DNA of 55,977 bases from Ruminococcus sp. XPD3002 (GTDB lineage Bacteria; Bacillota; Clostridia; Oscillospirales; Ruminococcaceae). The position numbers and the translations under genes are program-made. Within the stretch, counting starts at the first letter, position 1. Every line of letters begins with the position of its first letter. The notes under the pieces were generated by a model. That model ran no database searches. It was not told the origin of the DNA and saw only the letters and a program-made list of their open reading frames with translations. Below are positions 26,148 to 34,279 of this stretch, in pieces. Location: contig FPJT01000015.1 in the NCBI GenBank assembly GCA_900119535.1, positions 1-55,977 on the forward strand, given 5' to 3'.

Positions 26148-26864
26148 ATGGCTGAACTACAGATAAAAAGCGGCTTTACACGTATACCAAATGAGCTCCT
26201 TGAATCCCTGTGCGCTCTCGGAGTATCGGGAAACGAAATGCGGATAATGCTCTGGATAATCCGCAAAACTTACGGCTTCAACCGTACATCTGCGGAGCTT
26301 CCTCTCTCGGAGATAGCAAAGGCAGTTGGGATGCGTACAAATCACGTTTCAGAATCGCTGAAAAAGCTTGAGGAAATGGGACTGATAAACCGCAGGAACA
26401 GTCAGGGAGTTCAACCGCAGGTCATCTCTGTCGAAGCTGATACAGGTTCCCAAAAACAGGAATTCCCGAAAACCGTAACTGTTCCCGAAAACGGGAATAC
26501 TGAGGTTCCGGAAAACGGGAACCCTGACGTTCCCGAAAACAGGAATGCTAACGTTCCCGAAAACGGGAATGATACATATAAAGAAATAAAAGAAAGATAT
26601 AAAGAAAAGAGGAGAAAGATAGTCCCGCGCGGAGAATACGGCAATGTAAGACTGACTGATGAGGAGTTCACAAAGCTGTCTGATGACTACGGAGAAAGCG
26701 TCGCAAAGGACTATATAAACCGTGTGGACAGGTGGGTGCAGTCCACGGGACGGAGCTTCTCGGACTATGATGCGACCATAAGGCTGTGGCTTCAGAGGGA
26801 CGGCGTTGAAAAGGACTCCTTCGATATGGAGAAATACAGGTTCGTGATAAATAACATTCCCTGA
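26148..26864 (+). CDS. Phage replication-protein-O-like initiator
   Basis: 238 aa. Residues about 1-100 form a winged-helix domain like phage replication protein O / replisome organiser N-termini (SGFTRIPNELLESL ... GNEMRIMLWIIRKTYGFNR, then SEIAKAVGMRTNHVSESLKKL). A tandem run of PENGN units covers about 110-145, and the C-terminal part (LTDEEFTKLSDDYG ... YINRVDRWVQSTG) resembles replication-associated C-termini in Firmicute phages and plasmids. Start at the ATG at 26148 with AAAGGACGG upstream. It stands alone between two repeat elements, with no other phage genes near, so it is a domesticated or stranded piece of a mobile replicon. The DNA behind the PENGN run is itself iteron-like. Confidence 0.75.
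   Translation: MAELQIKSGFTRIPNELLESLCALGVSGNEMRIMLWIIRKTYGFNRTSAELPLSEIAKAVGMRTNHVSESLKKLEEMGLINRRNSQGVQPQVISVEADTGSQKQEFPKTVTVPENGNTEVPENGNPDVPENRNANVPENGNDTYKEIKERYKEKRRKIVPRGEYGNVRLTDEEFTKLSDDYGESVAKDYINRVDRWVQSTGRSFSDYDATIRLWLQRDGVEKDSFDMEKYRFVINNIP
26446..26575 (+). repeat. Iteron-like 24-bp tandem repeats inside the replication gene
   Basis: Four units start at 26481, 26505, 26529 and 26553, each with GTTCCCGAAAACGGGAA or a near copy, followed by a variable 7-base tail. Two weaker copies precede them (26446 and 26463). Each core is a palindrome, TTCCCG aaaa CGGGAA. In phage lambda the origin iterons lie at the same place, mid-way through gene O. Confidence 0.8.
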
Positions 26865-26874
26865 TTGGAGTAGT

Positions 26875-27290
26875 CAGAAAGCAGTGTAGGGGACGCCGCC
26901 CTCGGCGTTCCTTTCAGAAATCAGAAACCAGAAACCAGTAGGGGCGCTTTCCGAGCGCCCTCAAATAACTGTATAATTATGACGAAACGATCGTAGGGGC
27001 TGCCTTTGGCAGCCCGCATAATCCAATATATTCGGTTACCAATAACGGACCGCCAAAGGCGGCCCCTACATGGTATTAGGGGGACGGTTAATTGTACGTG
27101 TTCCAATGGGCGAGCGGAACTCGCCCCTACATCAACCAACGGAAAAAACGATTGTAGGGACGGCGATTCGCCGTCCGTTTTCATCCGTATTTACATTATA
27201 CATGCGGACCGCCAAAGGCGGCCCCTACAGGGTATCAGGGGGAAGGTTAATTGTACGTTTACCACAATTATGCATTACGAATTGATTTTC
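26875..27290. repeat. Palindrome-rich intergenic element, copy B
   Basis: Starts with the same CAGAAAGCAGTGTAG end as copy A and in the same orientation, and shares its internal hairpins and spacers. It also has GGGGCGCTTTCCGAGCGCCC and GGGCTGCCTTTGGCAGCCC, which copy A lacks. The matching right end is missing. Confidence 0.75.
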
Positions 27291-27400
27291 ACTGTCTAAC
27301 TGTACGGGGAAAATAAATGCAAAAAACTCTTTAAAAAAGCGGCGAAGTGTGATATAATGGAATGAAAAGAAAAGCAAAAATAATTCTATCGGAGGTAAAA

Positions 27401-28066
27401 ATGAGAATACGTCATAAACCATGGGCAAAGCCTGAACTGGAGGCATGTCCGTTTTATATAGCTCAGCCTGCTGAGCAGAAGGGCAACTGGTGCGGACTCT
27501 TTCAGCATCCCGAAAGGCCGCTTTATGTAGAGCTGGGATGCGGTAAGGGAGGCTTTATCTCTCAGGCTGCACCTGCACATCCCGAGGTCAACTTCGTCGC
27601 AATGGACATAAAGAACGAGATGCTGGTGCTGGCAAAGCGCAAGCTTGAAGCGGCGTATAAGGAAAAGGGGACTGCTCCCGACAATGTCCGCATAGCTATC
27701 CAGAATATCGAGCGCCTTGAACTGGCATGGGACGAGAATGACCGTGCGGACCGCATCTACATAAATTTCTGCAATCCGTGGCCTAAGAAGAAGCACAAGA
27801 AGCGACGTCTCACTCACACCCGTCAGCTTCTTAACTACAAGAAGTTCCTGAGAGGTGAACTGTGGTTCAAGACCGATGATGACGAGCTGTTCGACGAGTC
27901 CTTCGAGTACTTTGCAGAGGCAGGCTACAGGATAAAGTTCAGCACCCGTGACCTGCACAGCGAAACAGGTATCGAGAACTTCATCACAGAGCACGAGAAT
28001 ATGTTCACAGAGGAAGGCAAGAAGATAAAATTCCTTATTGCCGAACCTATAACGGAGGAAAAATAA
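27401..28066 (+). CDS. trmB: tRNA (guanine-N7-)-methyltransferase
   Basis: 221 aa. Begins MRIRHKPWAKPEL, as TrmB proteins of Firmicutes do; the ATG at 27401 has GGAGG 6 bases upstream, so the longer frame from 27362 is rejected. The S-adenosylmethionine site is YVELGCGKGGFI, and the family motif FCNPWPKKKHKKRRLTH follows, then TRDLHSETGIENF near the end. It methylates G46 of tRNA. It overlaps the next small gene by one base (TAATG), so it heads a four-gene forward operon with the small protein, a cation transporter and a DUF1294 protein. Confidence 0.95.
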   Translation: MRIRHKPWAKPELEACPFYIAQPAEQKGNWCGLFQHPERPLYVELGCGKGGFISQAAPAHPEVNFVAMDIKNEMLVLAKRKLEAAYKEKGTAPDNVRIAIQNIERLELAWDENDRADRIYINFCNPWPKKKHKKRRLTHTRQLLNYKKFLRGELWFKTDDDELFDESFEYFAEAGYRIKFSTRDLHSETGIENFITEHENMFTEEGKKIKFLIAEPITEEK

Positions 28067-28272
28067 TGGAATACCAGAAAGACTTCGGCAAATTCTCTTT
28101 CGGCTTCGGAACTGCAAAAACCGCGGGCAGGGGAGACCTTGCACACTCCGAGGAAGTACCGCGTTCCATGAAGTATAAGCCCGATGTGAAGGCTATACTG
28201 AAAACAGGTGCAAAGGCGGCGGCAGTTGCAGGCATCGTGTGCCTCGGCAGACGCAGAAAAAAGAGGAAATAA
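28066..28272 (+). CDS. Small conserved-looking protein of unknown function
   Basis: 68 aa. A soluble N-terminal part (MEYQKDFGKFSFGFGTAKT) precedes a short Ala/Val/Ile hydrophobic stretch and a strongly basic tail GRRRKKRK. The tail resembles a membrane-stop or sorting-signal end, but there is no LPXTG. GGAGG lies 6 bases before the ATG and the start overlaps the trmB stop, which supports real translation. Function not recognised. Confidence 0.65.
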   Translation: MEYQKDFGKFSFGFGTAKTAGRGDLAHSEEVPRSMKYKPDVKAILKTGAKAAAVAGIVCLGRRRKKRK

Positions 28273-28275
28273 CCT

Positions 28276-29415
28276 ATGGGTAAAGAACGGAAAACGGACA
28301 GGGCGTCCCGTGACAAAGTCATCATAAGGACGAGTATCACAGGTATTGCCGCAAATGTGCTCCTTGCAGCGTTCAAGGCGGCTGTTGGAGCGCTCTCCCA
28401 CTCCATTGCTATCGTGCTTGATGCCGTAAACAATATCAGCGATGCAGGTTCTTCACTCATCACGATAATAGGTACCCGTCTGGCGCAGAAACAGCCTGAC
28501 AAGAAGCATCCCTGGGGACACGGCAGGATAGAATATCTCAGCGCTATGCTGATTTCGGGCATCATCATCTATGCAGGTGTTACCGCCTTTATAGAGTCCC
28601 TTAAGAAGATAATTTCTCCCGAAGTACCCGACTATTCTGCGGCTTCACTCATCATCGTGGCGTCGGCGGTAGCGGTCAAGATAGTTCTGGGACGGTTCGT
28701 CAAGAAGAAAGGCGAGGAAGTCAACTCCGAGTCGCTTGTGAATTCGGGCAAGGACGCTCTCATGGACTCGGTAATATCCGCATCCACTCTTCTTGCGGCT
28801 ATCATATTCCTTGTTACGGGATTACGTACAGAAGCGTGGCTCGGTGCAGTGATATCGCTCCTCATCATCAAGTCGGGAATCGATATGCTCCGTGACACCA
28901 TTTCGGAGCTTCTCGGACAGCGTATCGATAAAGAGACCGCTAAGGCAGTTCACGATTCGATTATGAGTTTTCCGCAGATTCAGGGCGTTTATGACCTTAT
29001 CTTCCACGATTACGGTCCCGAGAGGATAAACTGCTCGGCTCACATTGAGATACCACACACGATGACTGCGGACGAGATAGACGAGCTTCAGCGCAACGTT
29101 ACCGCAAAGCTCTACTGCGAGCACGGTATCATCCTTACGGCGCTGAGCGTCTATGCGGTGAACACTACCGACGAGAAAATCATCGCCATACGCAATGACG
29201 TCTACAAGACAGCTATGGATATCGACCACGTAATACAGGTCCACGGCTTTTACCTTCGTGAGGAGGAAAAGCGCCTGCAATTCGATGTTATAGTGGATTT
29301 CGACGCCGAGGACAGGAACAAGGTCTACCTTGAAGTCATCAACGCTGTAAAGAGCAAATACCCCGATTACAGCGTTATCTGTGCGCTGGACACTGATTTC
29401 AGTGTAAGCGAGTGA
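28276..29415 (+). CDS. Cation diffusion facilitator (CDF) metal transporter
   Basis: 379 aa membrane protein. Several hydrophobic segments lie in the first 230 residues, with VLDAVNNISDAGSSLIT (TM2 metal site, D-x-x-x-D-type) and later GKDALMDSVISASTL (second site), and HPWGHGRIEY, a CDF signature. The C-terminal cytoplasmic domain (about 230-379) is the usual dimerising ferredoxin-like domain, here somewhat extended. CDF proteins export Zn, Fe, Mn or Co in exchange for protons. Metal not predictable. It follows the 68-aa gene by 3 bases. Confidence 0.92.
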   Translation: MGKERKTDRASRDKVIIRTSITGIAANVLLAAFKAAVGALSHSIAIVLDAVNNISDAGSSLITIIGTRLAQKQPDKKHPWGHGRIEYLSAMLISGIIIYAGVTAFIESLKKIISPEVPDYSAASLIIVASAVAVKIVLGRFVKKKGEEVNSESLVNSGKDALMDSVISASTLLAAIIFLVTGLRTEAWLGAVISLLIIKSGIDMLRDTISELLGQRIDKETAKAVHDSIMSFPQIQGVYDLIFHDYGPERINCSAHIEIPHTMTADEIDELQRNVTAKLYCEHGIILTALSVYAVNTTDEKIIAIRNDVYKTAMDIDHVIQVHGFYLREEEKRLQFDVIVDFDAEDRNKVYLEVINAVKSKYPDYSVICALDTDFSVSE

Positions 29416-29425
29416 GGTGGAGACT

Positions 29426-29725
29426 ATGGATAAAATGACGCTTTATTTTCTGTGCTATATCGGCTTTCTCCTTGTAATGAGCATCACGGCGTTCATACTT
29501 TACGGTGCGGACAAGAGGAAGGCGAAAAAGAACAAATGGCGCATTAAAGAGTCGGTGCTGCTGGGGTTCGGATTCTTTGGTGGAGCTTTCGGAGCTATTG
29601 CAGGAATGAAGGCTTTCCGCCACAAGACTAAGCACTGGTATTTCACGGTCATCAATGTTCTTGGAGCGATATGGCAGACAGCCGCCGCAGTCGGACTGCT
29701 GTACCTGATGAGTAAAAAGTCATAA
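29426..29725 (+). CDS. DUF1294 family membrane protein
   Basis: About 99 aa, with two hydrophobic segments separated by a basic loop: an N-terminal one, then YGADKRKAKKNKWRIKE, then GFGFFGGAFGAIAGMKAFRHKTKH, cited as GGAFGAIAGM and FRHKTKHWYF, both typical of DUF1294. Function unknown. I start at the ATG at 29426 behind GAGGTGGAG; a GTG at 29417 would add three residues. Last gene of the trmB operon. Confidence 0.85.
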   Translation: MDKMTLYFLCYIGFLLVMSITAFILYGADKRKAKKNKWRIKESVLLGFGFFGGAFGAIAGMKAFRHKTKHWYFTVINVLGAIWQTAAAVGLLYLMSKKS

Positions 29726-29740
29726 ATAATTGGGGATTCT

Positions 29741-29978
29741 AAAGGGATACCATCCCTTTAGCGGAGTCCAGAGGCGGCGCCTCTGGCAGGTGCAGGGCAG
29801 AGCCCTGCAAGAGAGGGCGTTCCCTTATTATCGGGGGAAAACCTTTCTGAGGAAAGGTTCTTCCCCCGAACCCCTTTTCCAAAGACTTTTTGCCCCAAAT
29901 TTTAAGCCTTACAAGGTACTCTCTCATAGTATTACTGAAACGGTAGTATACATGAGTACCCTGTAAGGCTTAAAATTT
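29741..29978. repeat. Multi-hairpin intergenic element plus an 82-bp inverted repeat
   Basis: Four successive perfect or near-perfect hairpins: AAAGGGAT/ATCCCTTT (29741), CCAGAGGC/GCCTCTGG (29768), GCAGGGC/GCCCTGC (29792), and a nested TCGGGGGAA ... TTCCCCCGA around AACCTTTC/GAAAGGTT (29831-29869). Then AAATTTTAAGCCTTACA and TGTAAGGCTTAAAATTT (29897-29978) form a long stem. The first part resembles an intergenic repeat widespread in Clostridia, by recall. No protein is coded. Confidence 0.7.
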
Positions 29979-30000
29979 AAAGTAAAGGCTCTGAAAATGA

Positions 30001-30036
30001 TTGAGGGAAACCCTTACTCAAAGAGTTTCCCTCAAT
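30001..30036. terminator. Bidirectional terminator between convergent genes
   Basis: TTGAGGGAAACCCTT and AGAGTTTCCCTCAA pair over about 13 bases with a short loop. It sits between the trmB operon end and the DUF4230 gene end. Confidence 0.6.
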
Positions 30037-30075
30037 AACACATAAAACATCTGTATAATACGTTGCTGAACTGAT

Positions 30076-30702
30076 TTATTTGTATATTACAGTATAGTCC
30101 TTGGTATTGTCAGAGAGCGTCAGGAAGCTTGTAAGAACCTCTTTGGCGTTATCTGTCACGGACTGGTAGAACTCTCCGTCAGCTGCAAGCTTCTGCTCCT
30201 GTTCGGCTTTCAGCTCGGAAATAAGACGGGTGTAGTCCTCCATTTTTGTCTCGGTCATGATAGAGTTCATAACGTCGTAATACTTGAAGTCGTCCTCGTT
30301 CATTTCGTGGGAGAAAAGCTTCGGCTGGGGGAGGGTGAGGTAGATGACCTTATGCTCGTCGTCTATCTTGTATTTAACGTCCGCAAGCTCTATTCCTGCG
30401 CTCACCGTACCCGTATAGGTAAAGACTATCTTATCCGATGAGAAGGGCACCTTCACTCCGAACATCTCTACGTGGTTCTCGAAAATATCGAGGTCGGTGT
30501 AGGTATACTTAAGCGTTACGAGTTCGCTTGCCGGAGCGAGAATCTCCTCGAGAGTTACGGAATCGACGGTGTTGACTTCCTTGATTATCTCTTTCGGAGG
30601 CTTTTCGGTTTTCAGTCTTGCGCCTGCAAGCATACCGCCGCAGGTACAGCCGCCTGCAAGAAGCAGCACTGCAAAAATTTTCGTCCCTATTCTCATTTTC
30701 AT
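30076..30702 (-). CDS. DUF4230 membrane-anchored protein
   Basis: 208 aa. An N-terminal signal anchor (KIFAVLLLAGGCTCGGMLAG) is followed by ELVTLKYTYTDLDIFEN, VKVPFSSDKIVFTYTGTVSAG, cited as SSDKIVFTYTGTVSAGIEL, and VKYKIDDEHKVIYLTLPQPK. This pattern is the DUF4230 family, extracytoplasmic proteins of unknown function. GGAGG lies 11 bases before the ATG. It is a single gene, convergent with the trmB operon. Confidence 0.82.
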   Translation of the reverse strand: MKMRIGTKIFAVLLLAGGCTCGGMLAGARLKTEKPPKEIIKEVNTVDSVTLEEILAPASELVTLKYTYTDLDIFENHVEMFGVKVPFSSDKIVFTYTGTVSAGIELADVKYKIDDEHKVIYLTLPQPKLFSHEMNEDDFKYYDVMNSIMTETKMEDYTRLISELKAEQEQKLAADGEFYQSVTDNAKEVLTSFLTLSDNTKDYTVIYK

Positions 30703-30822
30703 ACAGGTCAGACCTCCGATCGTGTCGATTGATGAATTTAGTATACCATAAACGGCGCATCAAGTCAAGAAATGCACTGAATTGTAACTTTATTGTATCC
30801 ATATACCGACTTTTCCGAGGGG

Positions 30823-30866
30823 CAAAAAAACAAGCCACAAGGTCCGCAGTTAATGCGAACCCTGTG
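30823..30866 (-). terminator. Terminator of the xylose/xylan operon
   Basis: Minus strand CACAGGGTTCGCA and TGCGGACCTTGTG form a 13-bp stem with two mismatches or G-U pairs, followed by GCTTGTTTTTTT. It lies 37 bases after the last transporter gene. Confidence 0.8.
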
Positions 30867-30903
30867 ACTATGTATTAAAGTGAAAGTGAGGAGAAGAAAA
30901 TCA

Positions 30904-31761
30904 TTATCCTTTGACACCGCCGAGGGCAACGCCCGCGATAATATACTTTGAAAGGAGGAAGTATACTAACAGAAGCGGTATAACTGTCAGGAGCAGTCCA
31001 AGATAAACTGCACCATACTCAGTTTTGTAAGTATCTCCTGTAAGGAGCTGTACCATCATAGGCATGGTATATAAATTGTTCTTTGTAAGAAGGATCGATG
31101 GAAGCATCAGGTTGTTCCAGCTTCCTACGAATGAGAAGATAGCCTGTGTAGCCATAGCCGGCTTCATCATAGGAAGAGCGATCTGGTTGAATATACGGAA
31201 TTCGCTCGCACCGTCTATTCTTGCAGACTGTAATATTTCCATCGGAAGTGAAGGTATCATGTATTGTCTCATAAAGAATACAGTTGTCGGAGCTGCAATT
31301 GATGGCAGGATAAGTGCCAGGAAATTGTTATTCATTCCGATGCTGTACATAAACTGATAGAAACCGATACTTGTAAGCTGTGCAGGGATCATAAGGATCG
31401 CCATGATGAATGTGAAGAACGGTTTTCTCAGTTTCCAGTCATATGCAACAAGAGCAAAAGCTGTCATTGTTGAGAAGTAGATGTTGCATATAGTTGAACC
31501 TGTTGAGATAATGATCGAGTTGACGAATCCGCGGATAGGACTGAACATATCCTTATCCTTAAGAACCTCGAAGTTACTGAAGAGGTATTTGCTCGGGATA
31601 ATAGATATAGCGTGCTGCTGTATCTGAACAGAGCTTCTTGTTGAATTCACGATCATTATGATGAAAGGAAGCAAACTCATAACTGTGAGGAGTGCACAGA
31701 AAACGTAAGCTGATACCTTGAATGCTATAGTTCCTGCACTTTTTTTATCTACTACCGCCAT
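30904..31761 (-). CDS. Carbohydrate ABC transporter permease, MalG type
   Basis: 285 aa with six hydrophobic segments. The EAA loop reads EILQSARIDGASEFRIFNQIALPMMKPA, cited as SARIDGASEFRIF and IALPMMKPA, which contacts the ATPase subunit. It ends ...KYIIAGVALGGVKG, the classic MalG-type (CUT1 family) C-terminus. It overlaps the upstream permease by 10 bases. No ATPase gene is in the operon; CUT1 systems of Firmicutes often share one MsmK-like ATPase. Its neighbours (xylose isomerase, GH3) suggest a xylo-oligosaccharide substrate. Confidence 0.93.
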   Translation of the reverse strand: MAVVDKKSAGTIAFKVSAYVFCALLTVMSLLPFIIMIVNSTRSSVQIQQHAISIIPSKYLFSNFEVLKDKDMFSPIRGFVNSIIISTGSTICNIYFSTMTAFALVAYDWKLRKPFFTFIMAILMIPAQLTSIGFYQFMYSIGMNNNFLALILPSIAAPTTVFFMRQYMIPSLPMEILQSARIDGASEFRIFNQIALPMMKPAMATQAIFSFVGSWNNLMLPSILLTKNNLYTMPMMVQLLTGDTYKTEYGAVYLGLLLTVIPLLLVYFLLSKYIIAGVALGGVKG

Positions 31762-32732
31762 GACTGCCCCCTTGCTGCCTTCTGAGCATTTTTCTTAGCA
31801 CGTTTGATCTCCTTATTGAGCTTTTCCTCGTCCTTATCTCTCATGATATAGAAGAGAATTGCGGAGCAGACAGCAATAATAAGGAACATTATCATACTTG
31901 CAGCGGCTGCACGGTTGTACAGATAGCTTCCGCTGAATGCCTGGTTATAAATGAATACGCTTGTTGTAAGTGTTGCTTTATCAGGACCGCCGTTGAGGAA
32001 TACCTTTGGTATATCGTACATATTAAGACCGCCGACAAGACTTGTAATAAGAGTATAAAGAAGAACAGTCTTGAGGTTCGGGATAGTGATCTTGAAGAAT
32101 GTCTGTATACCGTTAGCTCCGTCGATATCGGCAGCTTCATAGATATCAGGGCTGATACCCAGAACACCTGAGATAAGTACGATCATAGTATTTCCGTACC
32201 ACATCCAGAATTGTATGAAAGCAACGATACCACGAGCGGCTTTTCTGTCTACGAGGAAGTAGAAAGCAGAATCCTTGATACCTGTTGAAACGAGGATATC
32301 GTTTACAGGGCCGACAGGATAGCCGAACAGAGCGGTAAAGAGTATTGCAACAGTAGCCGCTGTAATAATATTCGGCATATAGAAGATTACCTTGAATATA
32401 CCTTTACCCTTGATCTCGTTGGTATGAGAAGTGAACCAAGCGGTAAGAAGAAGGGCAATAACGATCTGAGGGAAGAAGTTCATAAGCCAGATAGCTATGG
32501 TATTCTTCAGGGATGTAATGAATGAATCATTACTCAGAACCATTTTAAAATTCTCAAAGGGATGTTCAAGTATATGCCAGTTTTTGTTGCCCATACCTTT
32601 ACAGTCCGTAAAGCCCAGGACAGCAGTATAGATAGTCGGATACAGCGAGAAAATCAGATATGCAACAACAAAAGGTATGCTGAAAAGGTATCCGTACTTG
32701 GCATAACTGATACCTTTAGGCTGTTTTGCCAA
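31752..32732 (-). CDS. Carbohydrate ABC transporter permease, MalF type
   Basis: 326 aa with an N-terminal hydrophobic start (GYLFSIPFVVAYLIFSLYP), six predicted membrane helices and the EAA loop YEAADIDGANGIQTFFKI then TIPNLK. These are the marks of the first CUT1 permease. The tail after 300 is Lys-rich and cytoplasmic. GGAGG lies upstream. It pairs with the MalG-type gene that overlaps its end and with the disrupted binding-protein gene ahead of it. Confidence 0.93.
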   Translation of the reverse strand: MAKQPKGISYAKYGYLFSIPFVVAYLIFSLYPTIYTAVLGFTDCKGMGNKNWHILEHPFENFKMVLSNDSFITSLKNTIAIWLMNFFPQIVIALLLTAWFTSHTNEIKGKGIFKVIFYMPNIITAATVAILFTALFGYPVGPVNDILVSTGIKDSAFYFLVDRKAARGIVAFIQFWMWYGNTMIVLISGVLGISPDIYEAADIDGANGIQTFFKITIPNLKTVLLYTLITSLVGGLNMYDIPKVFLNGGPDKATLTTSVFIYNQAFSGSYLYNRAAAASMIMFLIIAVCSAILFYIMRDKDEEKLNKEIKRAKKNAQKAARGQSWR

Positions 32733-32808
32733 TTTGCTTGACCTCCTTTTGTTTTATGCGGCAGCAGAGAGAGGACCTCTGCCGCCGCACATTATATTGG
32801 AATGGTTA

Positions 32809-34227
32809 TTAATCTGCTGTTACATCAAGGTTGTCAGTGATAGCTGACTTGAAGTCCTTGATAGCGTCTTCACGAGACTTGTTGCCTGCTGTATACTGAC
32901 GAACCTGGTCACGCCACTGATCGTTGATAGTCTGATCGTACTGTGTGAGGTTCTTACCGTTTGCATAATCGTTAGCAGGAACGAAGTAATCGAACATATT
33001 CTGTCCGCCGAGGAAGTCGAGAGTACCGTCAGACTTAGCCATTACAGCTGCTGAAGCAACAGCGTCCTTAGTACCGCCCTCGCCGTTGAGTGTGCCGTTA
33101 GCCCACATGTACTGAAGACCTGTATCTGAAGCATCGAGAGTTACCCAGTCGATGAACTTGCCGACAGCATCCTTGTTAGCGCCGTTCTTGTTAGCGAGGA
33201 GCCATGTACCGCCCCAGAAGAAGCCTACAGGCGGATCGCAAACTGCCCAGTCACCGTATGTGCCTTCGCCCGGCTTAGTTCCGCCTGAGTTGCCAGCCAT
33301 TACGTAGTTGATGAGCCATGCAGGACCAAAGAATCCGAAGATGCCCTTATCGCCTGTACCAGCCATATCAGCATACCAAGCGTCTGTCCAGTCCTGAGTA
33401 TCGTTGTGATAGCCGTTATCCTTGAGCTGCTTAGAGAGATCGAGGAATGCTTCACGCTTAGGATCGATTGTGAGCTTGCCGTCTACAACCCAGCCCTGAT
33501 CGGAGCTGTTCTCAACAGCGTGCCAGATATCGCCGTCGCCTGAAACGATGCCGTAGCCCTTACCCTTAAGAGTCTCAGCTGCCTCGAAGAACTTATCCTA
33601 GCTCTGTGTGCCGCCGCCGATAACCTTTGAGATCTCAGCCGGATCGTCTGTACCGAAAGCGTCCTTAGCGATCGAACGGCGATAGATGAAGCATCCACCT
33701 GTAGCCTGGTAACCAAGACCAACTACGTCGCCGCTCTCATTTGAACCGATCTCAACTGCATAGTTAGCGATCTCTGCGTCAGCGATCTCCTTGTCAACGT
33801 CGATTCCGAGATCCTTGTAAGGAGCTGCATAGCTTGCTGCATCGCCCTTTGTATACTTAAGAACGAAAGCAGCCTCAGCACAGTAAAGGTCAGGAGCGTC
33901 CTTGCCGCCAGCTGCGAGAGCCTGGTCGAGTGATTCCTGATAACCACTATCTGTGTTGATTACAGTAGCTTCAACCTTGTACTGATCCTTGAAGTCAGGA
34001 TTGAGCTCCATGAACTTGTCAACCATGCCCGGAACTTCGTCTGTGAATGACCAGAAGTTCAGAGTTGTTGAGCCGTTGCCGCTGCCGCCGTTGCTTGCCT
34101 CAGAAGATGCTGATGAAGCATCGCCGTTTGAAGAAGCGGGTGTCTCGCTGGATGAGCCCTGTGCTCCGCATGATGCGAAAGAAGCGATCATAGCGAGTGC
34201 TGCGATTGATGATAATACCTTTTTCAT
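32809..34227 (-). pseudogene. Sugar ABC transporter substrate-binding lipoprotein, interrupted by an in-frame amber codon
   Basis: The frame is continuous from MKKVLSSIAALAMIA (34227; GGAGG 9 bases upstream) to 32809 (472 codons) except for one TAG at 33600-33598, codon 210. Before it: a lipobox (SFASC), a Ser-rich linker and a typical CUT1 binding-protein N-lobe (TTLNFWSFTDEVPG). After it: DKFFEAAETLKGKG, TDAWYADMAGTGDKG and GPAWLINYVM, all in the same frame. The context GGGTQS-stop-DKFFEAAETL suggests TGG (Trp, as in the usual TWDEF segment) changed to TAG. A truncated 209-aa product would lack the C-lobe. Recent nonsense mutation, sequencing error or stop-codon read-through are all possible. 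Confidence 0.85.
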
Positions 34228-34279
34228 TTTAATAACCTCCAATATAATTTTTTTATACCAATGTTATTTGGAACGTGAA

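Noticed and set aside
27386..28144. 252-aa minus-strand frame opposite trmB
   Set aside because: Shadow of trmB, which has all methyltransferase motifs and a proper start.
29730..29966. 78-aa plus-strand frame over the hairpin element
   Set aside because: Reads through palindromes only; no ribosome site.
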